Source of the DNA: Sulfurospirillum sp964441765
GTDB lineage: Bacteria; Campylobacterota; Campylobacteria; Campylobacterales; Sulfurospirillaceae
DNA: 33,385 nucleotides
Assembly: GCA_964441765.1 (NCBI GenBank)
Contig: CAYTVI010000015.1
Location: 1-33,385 of the forward strand
Direction: 5' to 3'
In this document: positions 14,411 through 23,080 of the stretch, one piece after another
How the letters are laid out: each line of letters opens with the position of its first letter
Numbering within the stretch: the stretch's first letter is position 1
The notes under the pieces: generated by a model
The model's input: the letters and a program-made list of their open reading frames with translations, nothing else
Database searches by the model: none
What the model was told of the DNA's origin: nothing
Translations under genes and position numbers: made by a program

Positions 14411-15241
14411 ATGGCAATAAAATCATTTAAACCATATACCCCAAGCCGTAGATTTATGACGGGATTGGATTCAGGTGATATTACTGCAAAGCCAAGCGTT
14501 CCTTCACTTTTAGTGAAAATCGCTGCAACTGCGGGTAGAAATAACAATGGTAGAATCACTTCTCGTCACAAAGAAGCGGGAGCTAAAAAGCTTTACAGAA
14601 TTATTGATTTTAAACGTACAAAGTTTAACATTGAAGGTACTGTTGCTGCTATTGAATATGATCCAAATAGAAATTGTCGTATTGCACTTATCAACTATGT
14701 TGATGGTGACAAACGCTATATCCTTCAACCATCTGGTTTGAATGTTGGTGATAAAGTTCAATCTGCTGAAGCTGGATTAGATATTAAGCCAGGTAATGCG
14801 ATGAAACTTAAAAACATTCCTGTAGGAACAATTTTACATAACCTTGAACTTAAACCTGGTAAGGGTGGTCAAATGGCACGAAGTGCTGGTGGCTACGCAC
14901 AGCTTATGGGTAAAGAAGAGCAATATGTTATGGTAAGACTTCCAAGCGGTGAAATGCGTAAAATCCTTGGTGAATGTATGGCAACTGTTGGTGTTGTTGG
15001 AAATGAAGACTGGGCAAACGTTGTTATTGGTAAAGCGGGTCGTAACAGACATCGTGGTATTAGACCTCAAACACGTGGTTCTGCAATGAACCCTGTAGAT
15101 CACCCACACGGTGGTGGTGAAGGTAAAACCAACTCAGGACGTCATCCAGTAACTCCATGGGGACAACCAACTAAAGGTAGAAAAACTCGTAAGAAAAAAG
15201 CGAGCGACAAACTGATTATCTCTAGAAGAAAAGGAAAATAG
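14411..15241 (+). CDS. rplB: 50S ribosomal protein L2
   Basis: The 276-residue protein shows the L2 hallmarks: KPYTPSRR at the start, GRNNNGRITSRHK, AEYDPNR-like IEYDPNRNCRIALI, and the C-terminal NPVDHPHGGGEGKTNSGRHP block with the conserved His near the peptidyl-transferase centre. GGAGG sits 7 bases before the ATG. rpsS begins on the base after its stop codon. Confidence 0.99.
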   Translation: MAIKSFKPYTPSRRFMTGLDSGDITAKPSVPSLLVKIAATAGRNNNGRITSRHKEAGAKKLYRIIDFKRTKFNIEGTVAAIEYDPNRNCRIALINYVDGDKRYILQPSGLNVGDKVQSAEAGLDIKPGNAMKLKNIPVGTILHNLELKPGKGGQMARSAGGYAQLMGKEEQYVMVRLPSGEMRKILGECMATVGVVGNEDWANVVIGKAGRNRHRGIRPQTRGSAMNPVDHPHGGGEGKTNSGRHPVTPWGQPTKGRKTRKKKASDKLIISRRKGK

Positions 15242-15523
15242 ATGGCTAGATCGCTAAAAAAAGGTCCTTTTGTTGACGCTCATTTGTTGAAAAAAGCGCT
15301 TGAAGCAAAAGAGACAAAATCAAACAAGCCGATTAAGACATGGTCTCGTAGAAGTACTATTATTCCTGATATGATCGGACTTACATTCAATGTACACAAT
15401 GGTAGAAACTTTGTTCCTGTGTATGTAACAGAAAACCATATTGGTTATAAGATGGGTGAATTTGCACCTACACGTACATTTAAGGGCCACAAAGGCTCTG
15501 TTCAGAAAAAAATTGGTAAGTAG
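15242..15523 (+). CDS. rpsS: 30S ribosomal protein S19
   Basis: The 93-residue protein begins MARSLKKGPFVDAHLLKK and contains TWSRRSTIIPDMIG and FAPTRTFKGHKG, the full S19 pattern. S19 works with S13 in the 30S head, near the A-site tRNA. AAGGA precedes the start, within the last rplB codons. Confidence 0.99.
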   Translation: MARSLKKGPFVDAHLLKKALEAKETKSNKPIKTWSRRSTIIPDMIGLTFNVHNGRNFVPVYVTENHIGYKMGEFAPTRTFKGHKGSVQKKIGK

Positions 15524-15530
15524 GTAGAAG

Positions 15531-15863
15531 ATGAGTAAAGCAATATTAAAATTTATCCGTTTATCACCTACAAAAGCTCGTTTAATTGCACGTGAAGTTC
15601 AAGGTTTGAACGCTGAATTTGCTATGGCAAGTTTAGAATTTATGCCAAACAAAGGTGCAAAAATTATCTCTAAAGTCATTGCTTCTGCAGTCGCCAATGG
15701 TGGATTTGAACCAAATGAAGTCGTTGTTGCTTCATGCCGTGTTGACGCTGGTCCTGTGCTTAAGCGTTTTATGCCAAGAGCAAGAGGTAGTGCGAGTGGC
15801 ATCAGAAAACCAACTTCTCATGTATTTGTAGAAGTAGCAAAACCTGCAAAGAAGGAAGACTAA
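15531..15863 (+). CDS. rplV: 50S ribosomal protein L22
   Basis: The 110-residue protein carries the L22 pattern: LSPTKARLIAREVQG at the start and KRFMPRARGSASGIRKPTSH in the extended hairpin that reaches into the exit tunnel, where macrolide-resistance changes occur in other bacteria. No insertion is seen in that hairpin. rpsC follows after 1 base. Confidence 0.98.
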   Translation: MSKAILKFIRLSPTKARLIAREVQGLNAEFAMASLEFMPNKGAKIISKVIASAVANGGFEPNEVVVASCRVDAGPVLKRFMPRARGSASGIRKPTSHVFVEVAKPAKKED

Positions 15864-15864
15864 G

Positions 15865-16578
15865 ATGGGTCAAAAAGTAAATCCGATTGGTTTAAGACTT
15901 GGTATTAATAGAAACTGGGATTCACGTTGGTTTCCAGGTAAACAAACCTTAGCGACAAGCATTGGTGAAGATTACAAAATTAGAACATTTTTGAAAAAAG
16001 AGCTCTATTATGCAGGTGTAAGCCAAATCTTAATAGAGAGAACTGCTAAAAAATTACGTGTTACTGTCGTTGCCGCACGTCCTGGTATCATTATTGGTAA
16101 AAAGGGTTCAGATATTGAAAAACTTAGATTGAAACTTACTAAGTTGATTGATAAAGATGTCAATGTCAATATTAAAGAAGAAAGACGTCCTCAAGCTTCT
16201 GCTCAACTTTGTGCAGAAAACGTTGCAATGCAATTAGAACGTCGTGTAGCATTCCGTCGTGCAATGAAAAAAGTAATTCAGGGCGCACAAAAATCAGGTG
16301 CAAAAGGAATTAAAATCTGTGTAGCTGGCCGATTAGGCGGTGCAGAGATGGCAAGAACTGAATGGTATCTTGAGGGACGTGTTCCACTTCATACGCTTCG
16401 TGCAAAAATCGACTACGGGTTTGCTGAAGCTCACACAACATACGGTGTTATCGGTGTAAAAGTATGGATCTTTAAAGGTGAGGTTCTTGTTAAAGGGATT
16501 GCTCCAGAAAAAGAAGAAGCACCTGAAAAAGAAACTACTCGCAAGCCAAAACAGCGTAGAGAGAGAGGTAAAAACTAA
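15865..16578 (+). CDS. rpsC: 30S ribosomal protein S3
   Basis: The 237-residue protein starts MGQKVNPIGLRLG and has a type II KH domain with IIIGKKGSDIEKL (about 73-85), followed by the C-terminal S3 domain (GRLGGAEMART, HTLRAKIDYG). It ends in a charged tail rich in Lys, Glu and Arg. S3 forms part of the mRNA entry channel. Its stop overlaps the rplP start (TAATG). Confidence 0.98.
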   Translation: MGQKVNPIGLRLGINRNWDSRWFPGKQTLATSIGEDYKIRTFLKKELYYAGVSQILIERTAKKLRVTVVAARPGIIIGKKGSDIEKLRLKLTKLIDKDVNVNIKEERRPQASAQLCAENVAMQLERRVAFRRAMKKVIQGAQKSGAKGIKICVAGRLGGAEMARTEWYLEGRVPLHTLRAKIDYGFAEAHTTYGVIGVKVWIFKGEVLVKGIAPEKEEAPEKETTRKPKQRRERGKN

Positions 16579-17003
16579 TGTTAATGCCTAAAAGAACGAA
16601 ATATAAAAAGCAGATGAAAGGCCGCAACCGCGGTGAAGCGCACAGTGGTGCTTCAATCTCTTTTGGTGAAATCGGTTTGAAAGCTGTTGAAGCTGGACGT
16701 ATTGATTCACGCCAAATTGAGGCTGCAAGGATTGCTTATACACGACATGTTAAGCGTCAAGCAAAAACATGGATTCGAGTATTTCCTGATAAACCATTAA
16801 CGGCTAAGCCTTTAGAAACGAGAATGGGTAAGGGTAAAGGTTCTGTTGATAAATGGGTTATGAATATTAAACCAGGCAGAATCATTTTTGAAATGGCGGG
16901 TGTTCCTGAAGAGTTGGCGCGTGAAGCATTAACCCTTGCAATGCACAAATTGCCTTTTAAAACCAAGATTGTAACGCGAGAGAGCGAAAATGAAGTATAT
17001 TGA
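16578..17003 (+). CDS. rplP: 50S ribosomal protein L16
   Basis: The 141-residue protein has the typical MLMPKRTKYKKQMKGRNRG start, so the first of two close in-frame ATGs is used. It also has the RIDSRQIEAARIAYTRHVKR and RMGKGKGSVDKWV blocks. L16 contacts A-site tRNA and helps late 50S assembly. Its last 14 bases overlap the start of rpmC. It holds a lone ACATGT at 16745 without the flanking bases of the iterated palindrome. Confidence 0.98.
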   Translation: MLMPKRTKYKKQMKGRNRGEAHSGASISFGEIGLKAVEAGRIDSRQIEAARIAYTRHVKRQAKTWIRVFPDKPLTAKPLETRMGKGKGSVDKWVMNIKPGRIIFEMAGVPEELAREALTLAMHKLPFKTKIVTRESENEVY

Positions 17004-17184
17004 TTTAAACACCAAAAGCGCATCTGAGCTTGCAGAACTGTTAAAAGAGAAAAAGGTTCTTTTGTTTACATTAAGACAAAAGCTAAAAACAATGCAACTG
17101 ACTAATCCAAATGAGATTAAAGAAGTTAGAAGAGATATCGCACGTATTAATACGGCTATTTCTGCTCAAGTAAGGGGTAACTAA
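16990..17184 (+). CDS. rpmC: 50S ribosomal protein L29
   Basis: The 64-residue, two-helix protein has the L29 pattern (ELAELLKEKKVLLFTLRQKLKTMQL and EVRRDIARINT), with length normal for the family. It lies at the tunnel exit beside L23. It begins inside rplP and its stop overlaps the rpsQ start (TAATG), giving a string of coupled genes. Confidence 0.97.
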   Translation: MKYIDLNTKSASELAELLKEKKVLLFTLRQKLKTMQLTNPNEIKEVRRDIARINTAISAQVRGN

Positions 17185-17435
17185 TGGCTTTAAAACGAGA
17201 GATTCAAGGCGTAGTTGTTCAAAAAGCGGGCGATAAAACTATCACTGTTTTAGTAGAAAGACGCGTTATGCACCCAAGATATCGTAAGTTCGTTAAGCGT
17301 TTTAAAAAATACTTAGTCCATGATGAGAGCAACCAAGTAAAAGCGGGTGACACTGTAAGTGCTATCGAGTGCAGACCACTTTCTAAAAGAAAATCTTTTA
17401 GACTTAACGCAATTGTTAAAGTGGGAGTTGAATAA
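17184..17435 (+). CDS. rpsQ: 30S ribosomal protein S17
   Basis: The 83-residue OB-fold protein shows GVVVQKAGDKTITVLVERRVMHP and the ECRPLSKRKSFRL block, as expected of S17, a primary 16S rRNA binder. AGGGG precedes the start. Its stop overlaps the rplN start. Confidence 0.98.
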   Translation: MALKREIQGVVVQKAGDKTITVLVERRVMHPRYRKFVKRFKKYLVHDESNQVKAGDTVSAIECRPLSKRKSFRLNAIVKVGVE

Positions 17436-17803
17436 TGATACAAAGTTTTACAAGATTAGCGGTAGCTGATAACAGTGGTGCTAAAGAAATCATGTGTATT
17501 AAAGTTCTTGGTGGTAGTAAACGTCGTTATGCAACAGTCGGTGATGTTATCATTGCTTCTGTCAAAAAAGCATTACCAAGTGGTAAAGTGAAAAAAGGAC
17601 AAGTTGTAAAAGCGGTTATCGTAAGAACAAAAAAAGAGATTCAAAGAGAAAATGGCTCACTCATTCGTTTTGATGAGAATGCAGCTGTTATTCTTGATAA
17701 CAAAAGAGAGCCAATCGGTACACGTATTTTCGGACCAGTCGGTCGTGAAGTTCGTTATGCAAACTTCATGAAAATTGTATCTTTGGCACCGGAGGTACTC
17801 TAA
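17435..17803 (+). CDS. rplN: 50S ribosomal protein L14
   Basis: The 122-residue protein starts MIQSFTRLAVADNSGAKEIMCIKVLGG and has the ENAAVILDNKREPIGTRIFGPVGRE block, both diagnostic of L14. It lies on the subunit interface and is the docking site for the silencing factor RsfS in other bacteria. GGGAG precedes the start, and the stop overlaps rplX. Confidence 0.99.
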   Translation: MIQSFTRLAVADNSGAKEIMCIKVLGGSKRRYATVGDVIIASVKKALPSGKVKKGQVVKAVIVRTKKEIQRENGSLIRFDENAAVILDNKREPIGTRIFGPVGREVRYANFMKIVSLAPEVL

Positions 17804-18039
17804 TGGCAACAAAGATGAAAATTAAAAAAGGCGATACTGTTAAAGTTATCGCGGGCGACGATAAGGGTAAAGAGGCTAAAGTACTTCAAGTATTGCCAAA
17901 AACTGCCCAAGTAGTTGTTGAGGGTTGCAAGGTAGTAAAAAAAGCCATTAAGCCAAGCGAGAGCAATCCAAAGGGTGGGTTCAACACTGTTGAAAAGCCA
18001 ATCCATGTATCGAATGTGGCTAAAGTAGAAGGTAAATAA
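17803..18039 (+). CDS. rplX: 50S ribosomal protein L24
   Basis: The 78-residue protein has an N-terminal KOW motif (IKKGDTVKVIAGDDKGKEAKVL). At this length it has the short bacterial form of L24, an assembly initiator protein. A good GGAGG precedes the start within rplN, and its stop overlaps the rplE start. Confidence 0.97.
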   Translation: MATKMKIKKGDTVKVIAGDDKGKEAKVLQVLPKTAQVVVEGCKVVKKAIKPSESNPKGGFNTVEKPIHVSNVAKVEGK

Positions 18040-18584
18040 TGAACAGATTGCAAGAAAAAATGAGTGCTGAAGTACAACCAGCACTGGTCAAAGAGTTTAA
18101 TATTGCAAACCCAATGCTTACGCCTAAAATCGAAAAAATCGTTATTAGCGTAGGTGCTGGTGAAGAAGGTAAAGATACAAAGGTATTGCAAAATATCGTT
18201 GATACCATCTCATTAATCGCTGGACAAAAAGCGGTTGTTACCAATGCTAAAAAGTCTGTTGCAGGTTTTAAAGTTCGTGCTGGCTATCCAGTTGGTGTTA
18301 AAGTTACTCTTAGAAAAGATGGAATGTATGCTTTTTTAGATAAGTTGATTTCTGTTGCACTTCCGAGAGTAAAAGACTTTAGAGGACTTCCAAAAACAGG
18401 TTTTGATGGTAGATCAAACTACAACTTTGGTTTAAATGAGCAGTTGATGTTCCCAGAAGTTGAATATGATAACATTATGAAAACACACGGTATGAACATT
18501 ACAATCGTAACAACTGCTAACAATGATAAAGAAGCCTTTAGACTTCTTGAACTCATTGGTTTGCCGTTCGCAAAGGGTAAATAA
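18039..18584 (+). CDS. rplE: 50S ribosomal protein L5
   Basis: The 181-residue protein has the L5 blocks AGQKAVVTNAKKSVAGFKVRAG, VGVKVTLR, and LPRVKDFRGL. L5 binds 5S rRNA and bridges to S13 in the small subunit. The start overlaps the rplX stop; rpsN follows after 1 base. Confidence 0.98.
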   Translation: MNRLQEKMSAEVQPALVKEFNIANPMLTPKIEKIVISVGAGEEGKDTKVLQNIVDTISLIAGQKAVVTNAKKSVAGFKVRAGYPVGVKVTLRKDGMYAFLDKLISVALPRVKDFRGLPKTGFDGRSNYNFGLNEQLMFPEVEYDNIMKTHGMNITIVTTANNDKEAFRLLELIGLPFAKGK

Positions 18585-18585
18585 G

Positions 18586-18771
18586 ATGGCTAAAAAATCG
18601 ATGATTGCAAAGGCTGCAAGAAAGCCTAAGTTTAAAGTAAGAGCATACACCAGATGTCAGATTTGTGGACGTCCACACTCTGTTTACAGAGATTTTGGTA
18701 TCTGCAGAATTTGTCTACGTAAAATGGCAAATGAAGGTCTTATTCCAGGCCTCAAAAAAGCAAGCTGGTAA
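18586..18771 (+). CDS. rpsN: 30S ribosomal protein S14, zinc-binding type
   Basis: The 61-residue protein is the short zinc form of S14, with C24-x2-C27 and C40-x2-C43 (CQIC and CRIC). The ATG at 18586 is chosen over a longer upstream frame that runs back into rplE; it is preceded by AAAGGG. S14 sits in the 30S head with S3 and S10. rpsH follows after 11 bases. Confidence 0.98.
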   Translation: MAKKSMIAKAARKPKFKVRAYTRCQICGRPHSVYRDFGICRICLRKMANEGLIPGLKKASW

Positions 18772-18782
18772 GGAAATAGACT

Positions 18783-19178
18783 ATGATTAATGATCTAGTA
18801 GCAGATTCTTTAACAAGAATCAGAAATGCATCAATGCGAAGACTTGATGTAACAAAATTGATGCACTCAAAATTAGTTGAAGCCATCTTAGTGATTTTTC
18901 AAAACAAAGGTTATATTGAAAGCTTCAATGTAATCGAAGAGGGCCCTAAAAAGTTTATCAACGTTGTTTTGAAATACGATGCAAGAGGTCAACAAGTTAT
19001 CAATGAAGTGAAAAAAATCTCAAAACCAGGACGTAGAGTCTATAAAGGTTGTGATGAAATTAAACGCTTCAAAAATGGCTATGGTACTATCGTTGTAAGT
19101 ACATCAAAAGGTGTTCTCAGTAATGACGACGCACACAAAGCAGGTCTTGGTGGCGAAGTTATCTGTAGTATTTGGTAA
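18783..19178 (+). CDS. rpsH: 30S ribosomal protein S8
   Basis: The 131-residue protein starts NDLVADSLTRIRNA and ends with GTIVVSTSKGVLSNDDAHKA and GGEVICSIW, the S8 signature. S8 is an early 16S rRNA binder, and in E. coli represses the spc genes by binding near rplE; no similar site was identified here. A 74-base gap with no recognised feature follows, the longest gap in this part of the cluster. Confidence 0.98.
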   Translation: MINDLVADSLTRIRNASMRRLDVTKLMHSKLVEAILVIFQNKGYIESFNVIEEGPKKFINVVLKYDARGQQVINEVKKISKPGRRVYKGCDEIKRFKNGYGTIVVSTSKGVLSNDDAHKAGLGGEVICSIW

Positions 19179-19252
19179 TTAGCCCTTCTTTTATGGTATT
19201 CGATATCCATTCTAAGATGTAAGCTTATCGTAGACAAGTAAAAGGAAAAAGT

Positions 19253-19789
19253 ATGTCTCGTATTGGAAAAAAACCTGTTAAGATCCCTGCTGGCATTGAT
19301 GTGTCAGTAGAGGGATCTGTAATAGCGTTCAAAAAAGGAAGTGTTCAAAAAACTTTGGATACTAAGGGAAATGTTGACGTTGTCGTTGAAAATGGAGAAC
19401 TTGTGTTCGCTGCTAAAGGTGCTGACAGACAAAGCAGTGCTTTTTGGGGAACATACCGCGCTCTAGGTCAAAACATCATTACAGGTTTAACTGAAGGCTT
19501 TAAAAAGCAATTAGAAATCAATGGTGTTGGTTACAGAGCTGCAGTAAATGGAAATGTATTGGAATTACAATTAGGATATTCACATCCAATTAATTACCCA
19601 TTTCCACAAGATATCAAAATGAGTGTTGAGAAAAACGTCATTACGATTGTAGGCGATGATAAGCAAATTGTTGGCCAAATCGCTGCTGAGATTAGAAGTT
19701 TTAGAGCTCCGGAGCCTTACAAAGGTAAAGGTATTAAATATTCTGATGAGACTATTATCCGTAAAGCCGGAAAAACTTCCAAGAAGTAG
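19253..19789 (+). CDS. rplF: 50S ribosomal protein L6
   Basis: The 178-residue protein has the two L6 repeats, beginning MSRIGKKPVKIPAG and ending with the PEPYKGKGIKYSDE block (KGKG). L6 lies near the sarcin-ricin loop and the factor-binding site. AAAAGGA precedes the start. It is set apart from rpsH by 74 bases and is followed by rplR after 10. Confidence 0.98.
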   Translation: MSRIGKKPVKIPAGIDVSVEGSVIAFKKGSVQKTLDTKGNVDVVVENGELVFAAKGADRQSSAFWGTYRALGQNIITGLTEGFKKQLEINGVGYRAAVNGNVLELQLGYSHPINYPFPQDIKMSVEKNVITIVGDDKQIVGQIAAEIRSFRAPEPYKGKGIKYSDETIIRKAGKTSKK

Positions 19790-19799
19790 AGGATAGGCA

Positions 19800-20156
19800 A
19801 TGAGAGCAAATATTTTAAAACGTAAACTTGCATTAAGAGCAAAACGTAAAAAAAGAGTTAGAGCGGATATATTTGGCACAATTGAGAGACCAAGAATCTC
19901 TTTCTTTAAATCTAATCGTTATGTCTATGCACAAGCAATTGATGACGTCAATGGCGTTACTTTAGCAAGTGTTGATGGTAAAAAATTAGGATTTAACGCT
20001 AGTAAAGAAGGTGCAACTCAGGTTGCAAAAGTTTTTGCTGAAACTTTGAAGGCACAAAATTTGACAAAAGTCGTTTACGATAGAAATGGTTATTTATACC
20101 ATGGTGTTGTAGCTGCATTTGCAGATGGCCTCAGAGCTAACGGCATCGTGCTGTAA
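19800..20156 (+). CDS. rplR: 50S ribosomal protein L18
   Basis: The 118-residue protein has a very basic N-terminus (ILKRKLALRAKRKKRVRA), then RPRISFFKSNRYVYAQ and the C-terminal DRNGYLYHGVVAAFADGLRANG. It is of normal length. L18 binds 5S rRNA together with L5. Followed by rpsE after 23 bases. Confidence 0.98.
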   Translation: MRANILKRKLALRAKRKKRVRADIFGTIERPRISFFKSNRYVYAQAIDDVNGVTLASVDGKKLGFNASKEGATQVAKVFAETLKAQNLTKVVYDRNGYLYHGVVAAFADGLRANGIVL

Positions 20157-20179
20157 ATAAAGAAGAGGAAAACGATTCA

Positions 20180-20623
20180 ATGGAAAAATACAACAAAGAA
20201 GAGTTTGAAGAAGTCATCGTTAACATTGGCCGCGTAACAAAAGTTGTTAAAGGTGGTAGACGTTTTAGATTTACAGCACTAGTCGTTGTGGGTAATAAAA
20301 AAGGTCTTGTTGGCTTTGGTTTTGGTAAGGCAAAAGAGGTTCCTGATGCGATTCGAAAAGCAGTAGATGATGCATTCAAAAACATTGTTAAAGTGAATAT
20401 CAAAGGTTCAACCATCGCACATGACGTTGAAGTTAAATTTAATGCTAGTCGTATTATTCTTAAACCAGCAAGTGATGGTACCGGTGTAATCGCTGGTGGT
20501 GCAACACGTCCTGTTGTTGAACTTGCAGGTATTAAAGATATTTTGACAAAGTCATTGGGTTCAAACAATGCTTCTAACGTAGTAAGAGCAACCATTAAAG
20601 CTCTTAGTATGATTAAAAGCTAA
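20180..20623 (+). CDS. rpsE: 30S ribosomal protein S5
   Basis: The 147-residue protein has the S5 double-stranded-RNA-binding-like domain (RVTKVVKGGRRFRFTALVVVG, VGFGFGKAKEVPDAIRKA) and the C-terminal block ending SNNASNVVRATIKAL. S5 affects decoding accuracy and the mRNA entry channel. rplO follows directly, with no rpmD (L30) between, where most other bacteria keep it. Confidence 0.98.
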   Translation: MEKYNKEEFEEVIVNIGRVTKVVKGGRRFRFTALVVVGNKKGLVGFGFGKAKEVPDAIRKAVDDAFKNIVKVNIKGSTIAHDVEVKFNASRIILKPASDGTGVIAGGATRPVVELAGIKDILTKSLGSNNASNVVRATIKALSMIKS

Positions 20624-20642
20624 GTGAAGAGAAGGATTCAAA

Positions 20643-21047
20643 ATGGCATTAGATAATCTTACACCAGCAGATAACTCTACGAAAAAGATCAAACGTGTAG
20701 GTCGTGGTCAAGGTAGTGGTATGGGTAAAACAGCAAGCCGTGGTGCAAACGGTCAAAAATCTCGTACAGGTTATAAGAAGAAAAGAGGTTTTGAAGGTGG
20801 TCAACAGCCACTTCAAAGAAGACTACCAAAAGTAGGCTTTACTTCTAAAATTGAAAAACCTTATGTAATCAATATCGAAAAAATTACAGCAATTGCAGAG
20901 TTAAGTGAAATTACAGTGGATGCGATTCGAGCAGTTCATAAAATGTCAAGCGCAGTCATTAAAGTTAAACTTATTGGCGCAAATGCAAAAGAACTTGCTT
21001 CAAAAATCAAAGACGAAAATGTAAGTTTCACTGGAACTGAGAAATGA
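20643..21047 (+). CDS. rplO: 50S ribosomal protein L15
   Basis: The 134-residue protein has the Gly/Arg/Lys-rich extended N-terminus (RVGRGQGSGMGKTASRGANG) and GGQQPLQRRLPKVGF, as in L15, a late-assembly protein. The length is slightly below the 140-150 common elsewhere. AAGGA precedes the start, and the stop overlaps the secY start (ATGA). Confidence 0.97.
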   Translation: MALDNLTPADNSTKKIKRVGRGQGSGMGKTASRGANGQKSRTGYKKKRGFEGGQQPLQRRLPKVGFTSKIEKPYVINIEKITAIAELSEITVDAIRAVHKMSSAVIKVKLIGANAKELASKIKDENVSFTGTEK

Positions 21048-22306
21048 GTCAAGATCTTATCCGAAAGATTTTAGTAACACTCGGTTTTATATTTGCATAC
21101 AGGGTTCTGGCATATGTGCCAGTCCCTGGTGTTAATATAGATGTTATTAAGGAATTTTTTGATTCCAATAGCTCTAATGCTTTAGGAATGTTTAATATGT
21201 TCAGTGGAAATGCTGCTGAACGATTAAGTATTATCTCCTTAGGTATTATGCCGTATATCACTGCATCTATTATTATGGAACTTCTTGCAGCAACTTTCCC
21301 TACTCTTGGTAAAATGAAAAAAGAACGCGATGGTATGGTTAAATACATGCAAATCATCCGTTATGCAACAATTGTCATTACTATTGTCCAAGCTATCGGT
21401 GTTTCTGTTGGACTTGGTGGTATGACAGGACGTGCGGGCGAAAGCGCTATTATGCTTGATATGACAACATTTTCAGCAGTTGCAGCAGCAAGTATGTTGG
21501 CAGGAACGATGTTGTTGATGTGGATTGGTGAGCAAATAACACAACGTGGTATTGGTAACGGTATTAGTTTGATTATTTTTGCAGGTATCGTTTCAGGAAT
21601 TCCTAGTGCAATTGGTGGAACTATAAATCTTGTGAATACAGGTGAGCTTAACTTCTTAGTTGTTATTGGTATTTTAGCGGTTATCCTAGCAACCGTTGGT
21701 TCAATTATTTACGTTGAGATGGGAGAACGTCGTATACCGATTTCTTACTCTCGTAAAGTTGTCTTACAAAATCAACATAAGCGTATCATGAATTATGTAC
21801 CTATTAAAATGAACTTAAGTGGTGTTATCCCGCCTATTTTTGCAAGTGCAATTTTGATGTTTCCATCAACCATTATGCAAGCAAGTACCAATCCAATGGT
21901 TCAGGCTATTCATGATTTTTTAAATCCAAATAGTTATGTATTTAATGTATTGACCTTTATTTTTGTTATTTTCTTTGCTTATTTTTATGCATCGATTGTT
22001 TTTAATGCAAAAGATATTTCAGAAAATCTTAAAAAGCAAGGTGGCTTTATCCCTGGTATTAGACCAGGAGAAGGTACGGCATTGTTTTTAAATGAAGTAG
22101 CTAGTAGACTAACCCTTTGGGGATCAATCTATTTAGGACTTATTTCAACACTACCATGGGTTTTAGTTAAATTTATGGGTGTACCATTTTACTTTGGTGG
22201 AACAGCCGTTCTTATCGTTGTTCAAGTTGCTCTTGATACAATGAGAAAAATCGAAGCACAAATGTACATGAATAAATACGAAACACTCAGTGCAGTAGGA
22301 CTGTAA
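21044..22306 (+). CDS. secY: Preprotein translocase subunit SecY
   Basis: The 420-residue membrane protein has about ten hydrophobic segments and the SecY patterns YVPVPGVN near the start, GIMPYITASIIMELL, and RGIGNGISLIIFAGI. It forms the protein-conducting channel of the inner membrane with SecE and SecG. The start overlaps rplO by 4 bases. The gene after it is map rather than adk followed by map as in many bacteria. Confidence 0.98.
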   Translation: MSQDLIRKILVTLGFIFAYRVLAYVPVPGVNIDVIKEFFDSNSSNALGMFNMFSGNAAERLSIISLGIMPYITASIIMELLAATFPTLGKMKKERDGMVKYMQIIRYATIVITIVQAIGVSVGLGGMTGRAGESAIMLDMTTFSAVAAASMLAGTMLLMWIGEQITQRGIGNGISLIIFAGIVSGIPSAIGGTINLVNTGELNFLVVIGILAVILATVGSIIYVEMGERRIPISYSRKVVLQNQHKRIMNYVPIKMNLSGVIPPIFASAILMFPSTIMQASTNPMVQAIHDFLNPNSYVFNVLTFIFVIFFAYFYASIVFNAKDISENLKKQGGFIPGIRPGEGTALFLNEVASRLTLWGSIYLGLISTLPWVLVKFMGVPFYFGGTAVLIVVQVALDTMRKIEAQMYMNKYETLSAVGL

Positions 22307-22313
22307 ATATATA

Positions 22314-23072
22314 ATGTCAATAACAATTAAAAAAGCAAGCGAAATTGCAAAGCTTCGCCATGCAAATGAAGTTGTTGCTAAAACATTAGACTATCTTACA
22401 TGTAAGGTTCACCCTGGCCTTAGTTTGAGAGAACTAAACAGTATGGGTGAATCTTATATCCAAAGTTTAGGTGCACGCCCAGCCTTCAAAGGATTGTATG
22501 GTTTTCCAGCAGGTGTGTGCACTTCTGTGAATGAAGTGATTATCCATGGGATTCCTAATGATTATATCCTTCAAGAAGGTGATATTGTAGGATTGGATAT
22601 TGGAACAGAATTAGATGGTTGGTATGGTGATTCGGCAATAACACTACCTGTTGGAACAATTTCACACAATGATACAGCGTTGATTGCATGTGCTAAAGAT
22701 GCACTCTATTATGCTATTAGCATTATTGAGCCAGAGATGCGTTTTAAAGAACTCTCCTTTGCAATAGAGCAATTTATTATAGCAAGAGGATTTGTGCCAT
22801 TGCGTGGATTTTGTGGTCATGGAATTGGGCGAAAGCCTCATGAAGAACCTGAAATTCCAAATTATTTAGAAGGAATCAATCCCAAAAGTGGTCCTAAAAT
22901 CAAAAATGGTATGGTATTTTGTATTGAGCCAATGATTTGTCAAAAAGAGGCAACCCCTAAAATCTTAGATGATAAATGGTCAGTTGTATCGACAGATGGA
23001 CTCAGAGGCAGTCACTACGAACACACCGTTGCTGTGATTGATGGTAAGGCAGAAATTTTATCAATTTTTTAG
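22314..23072 (+). CDS. map: Methionine aminopeptidase, type I
   Basis: The 252-residue enzyme removes the initiator methionine from new proteins. Metal and active-site residues are visible: H78 in IIHGIPND, D95 and D106 in LDIGTELDGWYGDS, His in FCGHGIGRKPHE, Glu in FCIEPM, and Glu in HYEHTVAV. The ribosome binding site is weak (TAGGA). It lies 7 bases after secY and has infA 8 bases behind. It contains the only TTACATGTAA copy inside the ribosomal cluster, and this is one of the few non-ribosomal genes there. Confidence 0.97.
   Translation: MSITIKKASEIAKLRHANEVVAKTLDYLTCKVHPGLSLRELNSMGESYIQSLGARPAFKGLYGFPAGVCTSVNEVIIHGIPNDYILQEGDIVGLDIGTELDGWYGDSAITLPVGTISHNDTALIACAKDALYYAISIIEPEMRFKELSFAIEQFIIARGFVPLRGFCGHGIGRKPHEEPEIPNYLEGINPKSGPKIKNGMVFCIEPMICQKEATPKILDDKWSVVSTDGLRGSHYEHTVAVIDGKAEILSIF
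22396..22405. repeat. TTACATGTAA palindrome in map
   Basis: Exact decamer, read as LTCK. It is the only copy between 12120 and 27532. Confidence 0.85.
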
Positions 23073-23080
23073 GAGGTACA

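Noticed and set aside
16745..16750. ACATGT in rplP, and another at 2407, as members of the iterated palindrome
   Set aside because: Both lack the TTA...TAA flanks, so they are counted only as background hexamers.
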